A stretch of 64,000 bases of DNA from Herminiimonas sp. (GCF_030655415.1 NZ_JAURVN010000014.1:558001-622000), one strand, 5' to 3'; positions 29,665 through 39,520 are shown, counted from the stretch's first letter. Translations and numbers: made by a program. Notes: generated from the sequence alone by a model not told the origin.

Positions 29665-30240
29665 TTATTTATCTGAGTCAACAGCAAATGTGGCCGACCG
29701 CGCGTATTGCGCAGTGCTGTAGACCGATGGTGAAAAGCGCTGATGCGCCAGCAGATATTCATCTATACGTGGATCACGCAAAACCTCACCGTCTTGGCTG
29801 GCAACGGTTATCTTCTCCGGCGCAGCTGAAGCCAACACGATAGGCGCTGGATTCGATGCAAACGTTGGAGCACTTTGCGTTGTCATCATTTGCGGCACTG
29901 TCAGGAAAGCGGCAACGGCAACCGCAGCAACTGCCATACCCGGCATTGCAAAACGCTTCATCACATTTTGCTTTGCAACATGCACGCGCTGCTCTGCTGC
30001 CACCATGATGGTCGGCTCCGCATCCAGGCTGGCAAATATGCGGGAGGTCAAACCAGGATTAACTTGCGTGTTCAAATCGTCGGAACGCAAAGCGTCGCCG
30101 ATCTGATGATAGAGATTCCATGTATCACGTCCTTCTTGCTGACGTAAGGCAGCCAAGGTGACATCGAGATGTCCATCGGACAACTCGCTATCAGCAAAAG
30201 CGGAAATCTGTTCGCGCGTCATATTCATCGTATTCATCAC
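29665..30240 (-). CDS. rseA: Anti-sigma-E factor RseA/MucA
   Basis: RseA binds sigma-E at the inner membrane and is cleaved by DegS, RseP and ClpXP under envelope stress. The 191 aa protein has the RseA N-terminal domain (MTREQISAFADSELSDGHLD), a membrane segment near GMAVAAVAVAAFLTVPQMM (about 100-118) and a periplasmic part. Gene order rpoE-rseA-rseB-mucD confirms the identity. The C-terminal part is divergent, as usual in the family. Confidence 0.9.
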   Translation of the reverse strand: MMNTMNMTREQISAFADSELSDGHLDVTLAALRQQEGRDTWNLYHQIGDALRSDDLNTQVNPGLTSRIFASLDAEPTIMVAAEQRVHVAKQNVMKRFAMPGMAVAAVAVAAFLTVPQMMTTQSAPTFASNPAPIVLASAAPEKITVASQDGEVLRDPRIDEYLLAHQRFSPSVYSTAQYARSATFAVDSDK

Positions 30241-30303
30241 TACCTCGAAAAAATTAAGGCTTACCCCTATATTTGCAGCAAAAATTACTTCTTTATTTAT
30301 TTT

Positions 30304-30906
30304 TCACCAACGTTTATCGAGTGCCGTATCCAACAGCGGCCTTAATTTTTCTGAGATAGCCTCGCGCGCCCGGAATATCCGGCTACGCACGGTACCGATA
30401 GGACAACCCATCGATTCAGCAATCTCGTCGTAACTCAACCCTTCGATCTCTCGTAATGTAATCGCCATTCTTAACTCTTCCGGCAACTCGTCCATCGCGG
30501 TATTCAAAGTCTGTGCGATTTGCTTGGTTGCCAACAGCGATTCTGGTGTGTTGATATCTCTTAGGCGGTCTCCGTCGTCAAAAGTTTCTGCTTCTTCGAC
30601 ATCTGCTTCAGTTGATGTCGGTGCACGACGACCTTGCGTGACCAAATAATTCTTTGCGGTGTTGATTCCGATGCGATAAAGCCAAGTGTAAAACGCCGAA
30701 TCGCCGCGAAATTGCGGCAATGCACGATACGCCTTGATGAATGCTTCCTGCACCACGTCCTCGGCCTCAGCCTGGTCGCGAACAAGCCGCGACACAAGTC
30801 GCATCAACTTCCGTTGGTATTTGATCACTAGCAGCTCGAAAGCTTTTTTGTCGCCACGTTGTACACGCTCGACAAGTAGCTGATCAATTTCGCGTTCTGT
30901 CGTCAA
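30304..30906 (-). CDS. rpoE: RNA polymerase sigma factor RpoE (envelope stress)
   Basis: This ECF sigma factor directs envelope-stress promoters. The 200 aa protein has sigma-70 region 2 (DKKAFELLVIKYQRKLMRLV and AEDVVQEAFIKAYRALPQF) and region 4 (LPEELRMAITLREIEGLSYDE, then GCPIGTVRSRIFRAREAI). The start is TTG at 30906, with GGGG just upstream. It produces MTTEREIDQLLVERVQRGD, which lines up with E. coli RpoE. An in-frame ATG is not available nearby. It heads the rpoE-rseA-rseB-mucD operon. Confidence 0.95.
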   Translation of the reverse strand: MTTEREIDQLLVERVQRGDKKAFELLVIKYQRKLMRLVSRLVRDQAEAEDVVQEAFIKAYRALPQFRGDSAFYTWLYRIGINTAKNYLVTQGRRAPTSTEADVEEAETFDDGDRLRDINTPESLLATKQIAQTLNTAMDELPEELRMAITLREIEGLSYDEIAESMGCPIGTVRSRIFRAREAISEKLRPLLDTALDKRW

Positions 30907-30950
30907 TCCCCATTCCCTTGTTATTTTGCAACACGCACGCGGTTCGCACT

Positions 30951-30978
30951 ATTGACTAGGCGAAACATGATTGGTTCA
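30951..30978 (-). promoter_or_regulatory. Possible sigma-E promoter upstream of rpoE
   Basis: On the minus strand TGAACCA (30972-30978) and GTCAAT (30951-30956) are separated by 15 bases, close to the sigma-E pattern GGAACTT-N15/16-GTCTAA. The -10 box is about 45 bases before the rpoE start. An autoregulated promoter is usual for this operon, but the match is partial. Confidence 0.35.
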
Positions 30979-31002
30979 AAAATTCCAAAATTAATTCTTG
31001 GC

Positions 31003-31503
31003 TTAATGCCTAATATTGGACTCAATTGCATCTGCATGGCGTAATACGATCCAGCGACAGGCTACCAATAAAGCTCTGAAGCTTTCCGTGGAAACCGTAT
31101 CCGGCAAAATCGTCACGACCGTAATTTGCTGCCGTTCATTCTGCAAATGCAAGAGTAGCAAACCTGACCATATTGTCGATATCGGCAACAGATGAACGAG
31201 TTCGCCCTCTGCTGCACCATCAACAATACCGTGTTCATTTCTTTGCTCGGCAGCCAAACGAATCTGACCGGTACCCGAGATGTGAATTACATATTTCGTC
31301 TTGCTCGATCTTGCGCGTAAAAATGCGGCAATCGCCAAACTCGCACATATCGCTGCCAAAAAAATTCTTGCGAGCAGTGATAAATTTCCAATAAAACCAG
31401 TCGCGACAAGTGCGGCAATACCTAACAAAATCACACTCATCCCGCCAACCAGTGACAGCAAGATTCTGGACGGTTGAATCACGGCAGAGACCGCGATAGA
31501 CAT
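31003..31503 (-). CDS. YgfX/CptA-like membrane protein, tentative
   Basis: The 166 aa protein has two hydrophobic helices at the N-terminus (about 12-38 and 42-63) and a cytoplasmic domain with a pattern of STIWSGLLLLHLQNERQQ, then ILPDTVSTESFRALLVACRW. This resembles the YgfX family (membrane partner of SdhE, also proposed as the toxin CptA). Homology is judged by architecture only, without a strong single motif. It lies between fabF and rpoE, and has its own leader of about 97 bases before rpoE. Confidence 0.7.
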   Translation of the reverse strand: MSIAVSAVIQPSRILLSLVGGMSVILLGIAALVATGFIGNLSLLARIFLAAICASLAIAAFLRARSSKTKYVIHISGTGQIRLAAEQRNEHGIVDGAAEGELVHLLPISTIWSGLLLLHLQNERQQITVVTILPDTVSTESFRALLVACRWIVLRHADAIESNIRH

Positions 31504-31518
31504 GAGGGAGTATGAAGT

Positions 31519-31556
31519 AAAAAATCCGGTCAGCCTGTTAAGGTGACCGGATTTTT
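31519..31556. terminator. Terminator between fabF and the YgfX-like gene
   Basis: AAAATCCGGTCA pairs with TGACCGGATTTT across an 11-base loop, with A and T runs flanking. It can work in both directions and lies just beyond the fabF stop. Confidence 0.8.
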
Positions 31557-31557
31557 A

Positions 31558-32799
31558 TCAGGCTTTACCAAAAACCAGGGTACCGTTTGTACCGCCAAAA
31601 CCGAAGTTATTCTTCATGGCGTACTGAATCGGCATCTCGCGCGCCGTGTTGGCGCAGTAATCGAGATCGCATTCCGGATCCTGATTAAAGATATTGATCG
31701 TTGGTGGCGAAACTTGATGATGTAGCGCCAGAACGGTGAATACCGATTCCAGACCACCCGCACCGCCAAGCAAATGACCGGTCATCGACTTGGTCGAATT
31801 CACAGTCAATTTTTTAGCATGTGCGCCAAATGCGGCTTTCACTGCATCTGTTTCATTTTTATCGCCCAACGGAGTCGATGTGCCATGCGCATTCAGGTAT
31901 TGCACTTGATCGGCGGAGATTTCTGCGCTCTTCAATGCGTTCACCATACTGCGGCGTGGACCATCCATATTTGGAGCGGTGATGTGGTACGCATCGCCGC
32001 TCATGCCGAAGCCAAGCAACTCTGCATAAATTTTCGCACCACGTGCTTTTGCATGCTCATACTCTTCCAGCACCATGACGCCGGCGCCTTCACCAAGTAC
32101 GAAACCATCGCGATCCTTGTCCCAAGGACGAGAAGCAGTCGCTGGATCATCATTACGCGAAGACAGCGCACGAGCCGATGCAAAACCGCCCAAGCCTAAT
32201 GGCGAAATAGTCGATTCTGCACCACCTGCAATCATGACATCGGCATCACCGTATTCAATCATGCGACCGGCAGCGCCTATCGAATGCAAACCGGTAGTAC
32301 ATGCAGTAACTATTGCCAGATTCGGCCCTTTCAGACCGTAGGTGATCGACAGATGACCTGAAATCATGTTGATGATCGAAGCCGGCACAAAGAACGGGCT
32401 GATGCGGCGCGGGCCGCGATTAACCAATTCAGCGTGCGTGTTCTCGATCAGCGGCAAACCGCCTATGCCCGAACCGACGATAACGCCGATACGCTCGGCA
32501 TTTTCTTCAGTGACGACCAATCCGCAATCTTGCCATGCTTGCATGCCCGCTGCCACGCCGTAGTGGATAAAGGTATCCATGTGACGCGCTTCTTTACCAG
32601 GAATGTAATCCTCGATATTGAAGTTTTTTACTTCTCCAGCAAAGTGCGTGCTGAAGGGGCTCGCATCAAACTTGGTAATGGTTGCTATGCCGGATTTACC
32701 AGCAAGAACGGCATTCCATGCATCAGCAACAGTGTTACCAACGGGAGAAACACAACCAAGACCAGTGACGACGACACGACGGTTACTAGAGCGGCTCAA
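31558..32799 (-). CDS. fabF: Beta-ketoacyl-ACP synthase II
   Basis: FabF elongates acyl-ACP with malonyl-ACP and makes cis-vaccenate from palmitoleate, with temperature-dependent activity. The 413 aa protein has the thiolase-fold catalytic triad: Cys167 ([10 protein letters not shown]), a His in [11 protein letters not shown] and a His in [23 protein letters not shown] opens the protein. It closes the plsX-fabHDG-acpP-fabF set and is followed by a strong terminator. Confidence 0.97.
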   Translation of the reverse strand: MSRSSNRRVVVTGLGCVSPVGNTVADAWNAVLAGKSGIATITKFDASPFSTHFAGEVKNFNIEDYIPGKEARHMDTFIHYGVAAGMQAWQDCGLVVTEENAERIGVIVGSGIGGLPLIENTHAELVNRGPRRISPFFVPASIINMISGHLSITYGLKGPNLAIVTACTTGLHSIGAAGRMIEYGDADVMIAGGAESTISPLGLGGFASARALSSRNDDPATASRPWDKDRDGFVLGEGAGVMVLEEYEHAKARGAKIYAELLGFGMSGDAYHITAPNMDGPRRSMVNALKSAEISADQVQYLNAHGTSTPLGDKNETDAVKAAFGAHAKKLTVNSTKSMTGHLLGGAGGLESVFTVLALHHQVSPPTINIFNQDPECDLDYCANTAREMPIQYAMKNNFGFGGTNGTLVFGKA

Positions 32800-32828
32800 G
32801 CAATTCTCCTGGAGTCGTTCAACAAAAC

Positions 32829-33071
32829 TTAAGCTGCTTTGACGTGTGCCTTGGCGTAATCAATCGCCTGCTGCACAGTAGTGATTTTCTCAGCTTGTTC
32901 GTCAGGGATTTCCATTTCGAATTCGTCTTCGAGTGCCATCACGAGTTCAACTGTGTCCAGCGAATCAGCGCCCAGATCGTCAACGAACGACGATTCGATT
33001 TTGATGTCTGCTTCGGCGACGCCCAGTTGTTCAGCGACGATTTTCTTAACGCGTTGTTCGATATCCGACAT
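32829..33071 (-). CDS. acpP: Acyl carrier protein
   Basis: AcpP carries growing acyl chains on a 4'-phosphopantetheine attached to Ser37 ([10 protein letters not shown]). The 80 aa protein is acidic and helical. The gene lies between fabG (126-base gap) and fabF (29-base gap). The wider gap upstream suggests it has its own promoter, as is usual for the very abundant protein. AcpS, encoded at 19341-19733, is the enzyme that would activate it. Confidence 0.98.
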   Translation of the reverse strand: MSDIEQRVKKIVAEQLGVAEADIKIESSFVDDLGADSLDTVELVMALEDEFEMEIPDEQAEKITTVQQAIDYAKAHVKAA

Positions 33072-33197
33072 GTTTTAACTCCAATGAGTGGTTACAGAAA
33101 GTGCGCGCATTTTAGCAGATTTGCGCACCGAAAATTCACTTTTAGCTTTTGTAATCAAGAAACTTGAAACTTCCGCTAAAAATACCTAATTACAACT

Positions 33198-33944
33198 TTA
33201 ACTCATGTACATACCGCCGTTGACATGCAAGGTGGTTCCAGTAATGTAACTCGCCTGTGGCGATGCGAGGAAGCTGACCGCTGACGCGATATCTTCCGGC
33301 ACACCCAAACGGCCCAAGGGAACCTGTTGCAGCAAGGCAGTAATTTGTTGCTCGCTCAGCGTCTTCGTCATATCGGTATCGATAAAACCAGGCGCCACGC
33401 AATTAACAGTAATGTTACGGCTACCAATTTCACGTGCCAGCGCACGGCTCATGCCGGCGACACCTGCTTTGGCAGCAGCATAGTTCATTTGTCCGGCATT
33501 GCCAGTAGAGCCGACAACCGACGTAATGTTAATGATGCGACCGTGTTTGGCCTTCATCATCCCGCGCAAAACAGCGCGCGACAAACGCGCTACGGATGTC
33601 AGATTGGTAGCAATGACGCTGTCCCATTCTTCATCCTTCATGCGCATCGCCAATTGATCTTGCGTAATGCCGGCATTGTTGACGAGGATGGTGACAGCAA
33701 CACCGAATTCTTTTTGGATTTCATCGATCAGAGCGATAGCGCGCGCGGCGTCATTGACGTCCAGCACGACACCTTTGCCACCATCAGCCAAATATTCAGA
33801 AATCGCCGCAGCGCCGGCTTCCGACGTTGCGGTACCGATTACTTTAGCGCCCTGCTTTGCCAATGAAACTGCAATTGCACGTCCGATGCCGCGCGATGCG
33901 CCGGTTACCAGGGCCACTTGGCCCGTCAAATCAACTGTAGTCAT
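33198..33944 (-). CDS. fabG: 3-oxoacyl-ACP reductase
   Basis: FabG reduces beta-ketoacyl-ACP with NADPH in each elongation cycle. The 248 aa short-chain dehydrogenase has the Rossmann motif TGASRGIG (14-21), NNAG, and the catalytic YAAAKAG with Tyr about 155 and Lys about 159. GFIDTDMT lies near the C-terminus. Its start overlaps the fabD stop as TAATG, so translation is coupled. Confidence 0.97.
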   Translation of the reverse strand: MTTVDLTGQVALVTGASRGIGRAIAVSLAKQGAKVIGTATSEAGAAAISEYLADGGKGVVLDVNDAARAIALIDEIQKEFGVAVTILVNNAGITQDQLAMRMKDEEWDSVIATNLTSVARLSRAVLRGMMKAKHGRIINITSVVGSTGNAGQMNYAAAKAGVAGMSRALAREIGSRNITVNCVAPGFIDTDMTKTLSEQQITALLQQVPLGRLGVPEDIASAVSFLASPQASYITGTTLHVNGGMYMS

Positions 33945-34876
33945 TATTTCAAAAGCTCCAAGACAGCGTCCAGCGACGCTTGATCGACAATCGCGTGACC
34001 CGTGAGTTCGCCATTGATACGTTTAGTCAAACCGGCCAATACTTTGCCAGGACCGCATTCAACCACATCCGTCACGCCTTCGGCAGCCATTTTTTGTACG
34101 GACTCAACCCAACGAACCGGGTTCGCAGCCTGACGCACCAGCGCATCCTTGATGCCATCTACATCGCTGACAATCGCGACGTCGACGTTATTGATCAATG
34201 GAATTTGCGGCGCACTGAAAGTCACTCCAGCCAAATATTCACGCAGGCGATCTGACGCAGGTTTCAACAAAGAAGAATGGAAAGGTGCAGAGACTGCCAG
34301 CACCAATGCGCGCTTGGCGCCCTTGGCTTTAGCCAGTTCGCAAGCACGTTCAATGGCGGCCTTGTTCCCAGCGATCACGACTTGCGCCGGCGCATTGAAA
34401 TTAACCGCTTCGACTACATCGCCTTGCGCCGCTTCTGCACATACTGCAAGCACATCCGCATCAGACAAACCGAGAATCGCTGCCATCCCGCCTTGGCCAA
34501 CCGGAACCGCTTCCTGCATTGCTTTCGCGCGAAAACGTACCAGCGGTACGGCATCTTTGAATTGAATAACACCGGCAGCTACCAGCGCTGAATATTCGCC
34601 CAGACTATGACCCGCGACCAGCGTTGGAATTTTGCCGCCAGCAGCAATCCATGCGCGATACATCGCAACTGCTGCTGTCAACATCACAGGCTGGGTATTG
34701 GTGGTTAGATCGAGTTCTTCTTTAGGACCATCTGCAATCAGCTTGGCCAGATCGAACTGCAATGCGTCCGATGCCTCTGCCAACGTTTGTTGCACCACGA
34801 CGTTGTCGGCAAAGCCGTTCAACATACCGATCGCTTGCGAACCTTGTCCCGGAAAAACGAATGCGAATTTGCTCAT
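33944..34876 (-). CDS. fabD: Malonyl-CoA-ACP transacylase
   Basis: FabD moves malonyl from CoA to ACP for fatty acid elongation. The 310 aa protein starts MSKFAFVFPGQGSQAIGML and has the nucleophile Ser91 in GHSLGEYSALVAAG. The catalytic His lies in the SAPFHSSLL segment about residue 200. The gene overlaps fabG by one base (TAATG) and follows fabH with a 46-base gap. Confidence 0.97.
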   Translation of the reverse strand: MSKFAFVFPGQGSQAIGMLNGFADNVVVQQTLAEASDALQFDLAKLIADGPKEELDLTTNTQPVMLTAAVAMYRAWIAAGGKIPTLVAGHSLGEYSALVAAGVIQFKDAVPLVRFRAKAMQEAVPVGQGGMAAILGLSDADVLAVCAEAAQGDVVEAVNFNAPAQVVIAGNKAAIERACELAKAKGAKRALVLAVSAPFHSSLLKPASDRLREYLAGVTFSAPQIPLINNVDVAIVSDVDGIKDALVRQAANPVRWVESVQKMAAEGVTDVVECGPGKVLAGLTKRINGELTGHAIVDQASLDAVLELLK

Positions 34877-34922
34877 GTTATTTTTTAATTTGAATGATCA
34901 ACTGATTTGCGTGTGTGCGGAA

Positions 34923-35909
34923 TTACATGCGTGCCAGCACGGCACCCCAGGTAAAGCCGCCGCCTACGCCTTCCATCATGACGTTCTGACCCGGCTTGAT
35001 GCGGCCATCGCGTACGCCGACGTCCAGCGCCAGTGGAATTGATGCAGCGGATGTATTGCCATGCTGATCAACTGTCACGATCATTTTATCCATGCTGAGG
35101 CCAAGCTTTTTCGCGGTGCCTTGCATGATGCGGATATTCGCTTGGTGCGGGACGATCCAGTCAATTTCGGATGCGTCCATATTTGCAATTTGCAAAGCCT
35201 CGGTGGCAACTTTATCCAATAATCCGATCGCCAGCTTGAAGACCGCTGGACCATCCATATACATGAAAGCGCTGCCTTCAAGTACACCATTGCTGATTCT
35301 GCCAGGCCCGCAAAGAATATCGCCATAACTACCGTCTGCATGCAGCGCGGTCGCCAGCACGCCAGGTTCTTCAGACGCAGTCATAACGACCGCACCAGAA
35401 CCGTCTCCAAACAAGACGCAGGTCGTTCTTTCTTTGAAATCGATAATGCGCGAAAACACCTCAGCGCCGATCACCAAAACATTTTTGTGCGAGCCCGACT
35501 TGATGAATTTATCAGCTGTCGCCATCGCATATACGAAGCCACTACAGACTGCCTGCACATCGACGGCGGCACATCCATTCGTGATGCCCAATTTGCGCTG
35601 CACTACACATGCGGTACTTGGGAAGCCACCGAAAAAATCAGGCGTCGAGGTCGCTACAATAATCAGGTCGATATCGTTAACCGCCACTTGCGCCATGTCC
35701 AACGCACGCTTTGCAGACTCAACCGCCAGATCGCTGGACTGCATATCTGCATCGGCGTAATGGCGCGCGGAAATTCCGCTGCGAGAAACAATCCACTCAT
35801 CGGATGTTTCGATGCCATCAAGAGCGAGCCGCTCTATTAAATCCTGATTCGTGACACGATTAGGCGGCAGAAAGCTGCCCGTACCGATAATTTTGCTATA
35901 GAGAGTCAT
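34923..35909 (-). CDS. fabH: Beta-ketoacyl-ACP synthase III
   Basis: FabH condenses acetyl-CoA with malonyl-ACP, the first step of chain building. The 328 aa protein has Cys122 ([12 protein letters not shown]), a His in [11 protein letters not shown] and an Asn in [10 protein letters not shown], the KAS III triad. [14 protein letters not shown] starts the protein. Its start overlaps the plsX stop by ATGA (35906-35909), so translation is coupled. Confidence 0.97.
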   Translation of the reverse strand: MTLYSKIIGTGSFLPPNRVTNQDLIERLALDGIETSDEWIVSRSGISARHYADADMQSSDLAVESAKRALDMAQVAVNDIDLIIVATSTPDFFGGFPSTACVVQRKLGITNGCAAVDVQAVCSGFVYAMATADKFIKSGSHKNVLVIGAEVFSRIIDFKERTTCVLFGDGSGAVVMTASEEPGVLATALHADGSYGDILCGPGRISNGVLEGSAFMYMDGPAVFKLAIGLLDKVATEALQIANMDASEIDWIVPHQANIRIMQGTAKKLGLSMDKMIVTVDQHGNTSAASIPLALDVGVRDGRIKPGQNVMMEGVGGGFTWGAVLARM

Positions 35910-36997
35910 GCGGTTTTCTGTTCTATTGTTTCTGTTGCAGTAACTGGATTTTCGGAGGGCGGCGTCAATGCCGATTGCGGCATCAGATCAGCGATTTTTG
36001 TCGAGATACGCGCCAGCACATCATATTTGGCTGCATCAAAAGCGCGTTTGATCGCCCATTGATAACCGTATGCATCCGCTCCACCGTGGCTTTTAAATAC
36101 CAAACCGCGTAGTCCAAGCAGGCTGCCGCCATTGTAGCGGGAAGGATTCAAACGTTGTGAAATTGCTTTCAATGCCGGACGTGCAATCAGTGCGCCCAAC
36201 ATCGTCAGCGGAGTCCGCTTTAATTCGGTAGTCAAAACGCTTTTCACGAAACGCCCCAAGCCTTCCGACGCTTTCAAAGTCACGTTACCAACAAAGCCGT
36301 CGCAGACGACAATATCCGTTGTGCCTTTAAAGATATCGTTGCCTTCTACATTGCCGTAGAAATTCAAGGTGCCGCGTGCATGATCAGCGCGTAGCAATAC
36401 AGCCGTCTGCTTGACGATGTCATTACCCTTGATATCTTCTTCGCCGACGTTCAACAAACCGACCGTTGGTTTCGGCTTGCCTTCCATCGCGGATACCAAC
36501 GCAGAACCCATCAACGCAAATTGATGCAAATGCTGCGGCTCGCAATCGACGTTAGCGCCGAGATCGAGCATGTAGGTAGGACCGTCTTTTTGATTGGGGA
36601 GAATACTGCAGATCGCAGGTCTATCAACGCCAGGAATTGTCTTGAGCACGTAACGCGAAATCGCCATAAGCGCGCCAGTATTACCGGCTGACACGCATGC
36701 GTCGGCCTGCCCTTGCTTGACGAGATTGATGGCAACGCGCATAGAAGAATCCTTCTTGCGGCGCAATGCAACTTCCAGCGAATCGTCCATCGTCACAACT
36801 TCAGTCGCGTTAACGACCGACAGACGCGGATGCTCGCTTGCCTTGTGTTTTTTTAGTTCGGCCAAAAGCTGATCTTCCAGCCCGACTAAAATCAGCTCGG
36901 CGTCTGGCTCGCTTTCGACAAACGAAATGGCCGCGGGAATAGTAACTGCCGGGCCGTGATCGCCACCCATGCAGTCTATGGATATTTTTATTGTCAT
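35906..36997 (-). CDS. plsX: Phosphate acyltransferase PlsX
   Basis: PlsX makes acyl-phosphate from acyl-ACP, linking fatty acid synthesis to phospholipid synthesis through PlsY. The 363 aa protein begins with [19 protein letters not shown], and has [11 protein letters not shown] and [16 protein letters not shown], typical of the family. The C-terminal 20 residues are Thr/Pro/Glu-rich. It follows rpmF across a 148-base gap that holds a hairpin with a U run, so a promoter of its own is likely. Confidence 0.96.
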   Translation of the reverse strand: MTIKISIDCMGGDHGPAVTIPAAISFVESEPDAELILVGLEDQLLAELKKHKASEHPRLSVVNATEVVTMDDSLEVALRRKKDSSMRVAINLVKQGQADACVSAGNTGALMAISRYVLKTIPGVDRPAICSILPNQKDGPTYMLDLGANVDCEPQHLHQFALMGSALVSAMEGKPKPTVGLLNVGEEDIKGNDIVKQTAVLLRADHARGTLNFYGNVEGNDIFKGTTDIVVCDGFVGNVTLKASEGLGRFVKSVLTTELKRTPLTMLGALIARPALKAISQRLNPSRYNGGSLLGLRGLVFKSHGGADAYGYQWAIKRAFDAAKYDVLARISTKIADLMPQSALTPPSENPVTATETIEQKTA

Positions 36998-37084
36998 TGG
37001 TTTGACTCGTGCCTCACTCTAGCCACAATTATGGGCCAAACTTGGCTTGATTCAAAATGACGCACTGTGCTGTCTTGGCACATG

Positions 37085-37119
37085 AAAAAAACGGCGCAAA
37101 GTTTACACTCATCGCGCCG
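37085..37119 (-). terminator. Terminator or attenuator between rpmF and plsX
   Basis: On the minus strand CGGCGC and GCGCCG (37114-37119 and 37092-37097) form a stem across a 16-base loop and are followed by seven T. It lies 26 bases beyond the rpmF stop and would cut read-through into plsX. Confidence 0.65.
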
Positions 37120-37145
37120 CTTTCTTCGCCTGAACGACAAACAAA

Positions 37146-37328
37146 TTATTCGTCGTTTTTGGTTTTCAGTACTTTACGACCACGGTAAAAGCCGTTTGGG
37201 CTGATGTGGTGACGCAGATGCGTTTCACCCGTGGTTTGCTCAACGCTCAGTTGCGGAGCAACCAGGAAGTCGTGCGAACGATGCATACCGCGTTTCGACG
37301 GTGTCTTTTTATTTTGCTGAACAGCCAT
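37146..37328 (-). CDS. rpmF: 50S ribosomal protein L32
   Basis: L32 is a small basic protein of the large ribosomal subunit. The 60 aa product starts [21 protein letters not shown] and has [12 protein letters not shown] near the C-terminus. It lacks the zinc-binding cysteine quartet found in some L32 paralogues, so it is the Zn-independent form. It follows yceD in the conserved yceD-rpmF-plsX order. Confidence 0.97.
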   Translation of the reverse strand: MAVQQNKKTPSKRGMHRSHDFLVAPQLSVEQTTGETHLRHHISPNGFYRGRKVLKTKNDE

Positions 37329-37450
37329 GATAACTCCTAAACCTTAAGTTCTAAAATTCTAACACATTCGGTTTGTAAACTCACCGCAAACCGACAATCT
37401 TTACTACACAATTACGAACCGCCCGCTCTTACAATAGCGACCGCAAAAAT

Positions 37451-37948
37451 CTATTGCTTCAAGCCTTTAAGCACAGCGAAAGGCGAAGCTTTCTTTGTAC
37501 CCATTAAATCATTCAGTGCTGCATTATCCGGACAGACATCATGCTTGGGAGCCAGCGGTATCGCCAGCAAAGCTTCATCTTCAATCAGCTCCATGATATT
37601 CATTGCCTTCGAAGCGACGATGACGTCAACCGTGTCATCTGCCAGCAAAGCGTCGATTTCATCTGCACGCTCATCGGTTTTGGCGAGAATCAATACAGAC
37701 TCTGACTCAACCGCAAACTTCAATGGCGTCATGCAACGCTGGCACATCAACTCAATCGTGCCCGAAACTGACAATATCAATTGCGGATGATTCAGCGTAT
37801 CTGCGCCGCCTTGCAAACTCCAATGCAAGGACGCCGATTTATTCACAGACTCGGCCGAAAGTCTTGCCATATCGGCGATAGAAACATCGCCTTCACGTCG
37901 CTCTTTAAGCCGACTGAACTCGAAGGCATCGATTACAAAAGCGCTCAT
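37451..37948 (-). CDS. yceD: YceD/DUF177 family protein
   Basis: The 165 aa protein belongs to DUF177 (YceD), linked to 23S rRNA metabolism by its constant neighbour rpmF; it is reported to affect rRNA accumulation in bacteria and chloroplasts. The core LMCQRCMTPLKF with its Cys-x-x-Cys is typical, as is the acidic stretch DERADEIDALLADDTVDV. It heads the rpmF-plsX-fab block. Cytoplasmic; no membrane segments. Confidence 0.93.
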   Translation of the reverse strand: MSAFVIDAFEFSRLKERREGDVSIADMARLSAESVNKSASLHWSLQGGADTLNHPQLILSVSGTIELMCQRCMTPLKFAVESESVLILAKTDERADEIDALLADDTVDVIVASKAMNIMELIEDEALLAIPLAPKHDVCPDNAALNDLMGTKKASPFAVLKGLKQ

Positions 37949-38054
37949 AGGCTTAGCTGAACCCGGAAAACCTGCGATAATAACAGGCTTTCCCTTTATT
38001 CGTCAAAGCGTTAGAGCACTTTTATTGAGCGGTCATTCAAATAAACATCAAATA

Positions 38055-38669
38055 ATGCCTACGCCAACCTCTCAACCAAGACTAATACTCGGTTCCAGCT
38101 CGATTTATCGCAAAGAGTTGCTATCCCGTCTACACCTTCCGTTTGACGTGATGGTGCCGAATATAGACGAAACACCTGCCGCTAATGAATCACCGGATGC
38201 AACCGCGTTAAGGCTAGCGCAAGAAAAAGCCACCGTGATCGGTTTAAAGAACCCAAACTCGCTGGTGATTGGCTCCGATCAAGTCGCGACACTGGACGGC
38301 GAACAAATCGGCAAGCCCGGCACACACGAAAACGCACTCAAACAATTGCAGAAAATGCGCGGCCGCAAAGTAGTCTTTCACACCGCCCTATGCCTGTTTG
38401 ATTCGCGCGCCAATATTGCCGCGCCACAAATCCAGCTGGAAAACGTCCAGACTTTTGTGACCTTTCGCGATTTACCTGACGCCGAACTCGATGCTTATTT
38501 ACGCATAGAACAACCATACGATTGCGCTGGCAGTGCAAAAAACGAAGGCCTGGGAATTGCCATTATCGGAAAAATTGAAAGCAGCGACCCAACTGCGTTA
38601 ACCGGCCTGCCCTTGATCGCACTGACAACGATGTTGCGACGTGCGGGTCTGAGTTTTTTCGGCATCTAG
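38055..38669 (+). CDS. Maf-family nucleoside triphosphate pyrophosphatase (YceF type)
   Basis: Maf proteins hydrolyse non-canonical or methylated nucleotides; the YceF type prefers 7-methyl-GTP. The 204 aa protein starts MPTPTSQPRLILGSSSIYRKELL, and has VIGSDQVA and YDCAGSAKNEGLGI, the YceF pattern. I use the ATG at 38055; the open frame begins with a TTG at 38025. Divergent from yceD across about 100 bases, which matches the yceF-yceD-rpmF neighbourhood of E. coli with yceF turned around. Confidence 0.9.
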   Translation: MPTPTSQPRLILGSSSIYRKELLSRLHLPFDVMVPNIDETPAANESPDATALRLAQEKATVIGLKNPNSLVIGSDQVATLDGEQIGKPGTHENALKQLQKMRGRKVVFHTALCLFDSRANIAAPQIQLENVQTFVTFRDLPDAELDAYLRIEQPYDCAGSAKNEGLGIAIIGKIESSDPTALTGLPLIALTTMLRRAGLSFFGI

Positions 38670-38734
38670 CAAAATTCATCAAGAAGCTTTATTTCTCAGC
38701 CTAGCATTTATTCATATTTATATATAACCAGCAT

Positions 38735-39487
38735 ATGCCCGGCATTCTTTACCTCATTCCAAATACCCTAGGCCAGACCGAAGTTGATGGCGTCGATCCA
38801 CTCGCGCATATTATTCCAACTGACGTTCAGTTACTGACGGCCAAACTCGATTACTTCATTGCAGAAAACGCCAAGACCACACGCGCTTTTCTCAAGCTGG
38901 TCGGCACACGCAATACGCTGGCCAAACCGATACAAGAAATCCAGATCGCGGAACTCAACGTCAATACCGATGCAAAGAATTTACCAGCATTGCTGGAACC
39001 AATTTTGGCTGGGCAAGACGCAGGTTTGATCTCTGAAGCAGGCGTACCGGCGGTTGCGGATCCGGGGGCTAATCTTGTGCGCTTGGCGCATGCGCAAGGT
39101 ATTCAAGTCAAACCTTTAGTCGGCCCATCTTCTTTATTGCTTGCCGTCATGGCGAGCGGTCTGAGCGGACAAAATTTTGCGTTCAATGGTTATCTGCCCA
39201 TTGATGCCGCAGCGCGCATCAGGCGTATCAAGCAACTTGAAGAACGTTCGCGCGCAGAAAAGCAAACGCAATTTTTTATCGAAACGCCCTATCGCAATGC
39301 GGGCATGCTGGAAACGCTGGCAGCGAATTGCAACGGCAATACATTGATCAGCGTCGCAACCGATTTGACTTTGCCATCCGAACAAATTCAAACCAAAACT
39401 GCAGCAAAATGGAAAGCCGAATGTTCATCAGGCAAAGCACCAGACTTTCACAAAAAACCGACTGTGTTTTTACTGCTCGCAGAGTAA
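38735..39487 (+). CDS. SAM-dependent methyltransferase, tetrapyrrole-methylase (RsmI-like) family
   Basis: The 250 aa protein has the fold of cobalamin-type tetrapyrrole methylases: GVPAVADPGANLVRLAHAQ (about 105-123) and VGPSSLLLAVMASGLSGQNFAFNGYLP. This resembles RsmI (16S rRNA C1402 2'-O-methyltransferase), but this protein is a divergent paralogue with an N-terminal TTRAFLKLV segment and no clear C-terminal RsmI part. Substrate is unknown. It follows the Maf gene by 65 bases. Confidence 0.85.
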   Translation: MPGILYLIPNTLGQTEVDGVDPLAHIIPTDVQLLTAKLDYFIAENAKTTRAFLKLVGTRNTLAKPIQEIQIAELNVNTDAKNLPALLEPILAGQDAGLISEAGVPAVADPGANLVRLAHAQGIQVKPLVGPSSLLLAVMASGLSGQNFAFNGYLPIDAAARIRRIKQLEERSRAEKQTQFFIETPYRNAGMLETLAANCNGNTLISVATDLTLPSEQIQTKTAAKWKAECSSGKAPDFHKKPTVFLLLAE

Positions 39488-39520
39488 GTAAAGAATAAGT
39501 ACGGAATGAATATGTAAACG

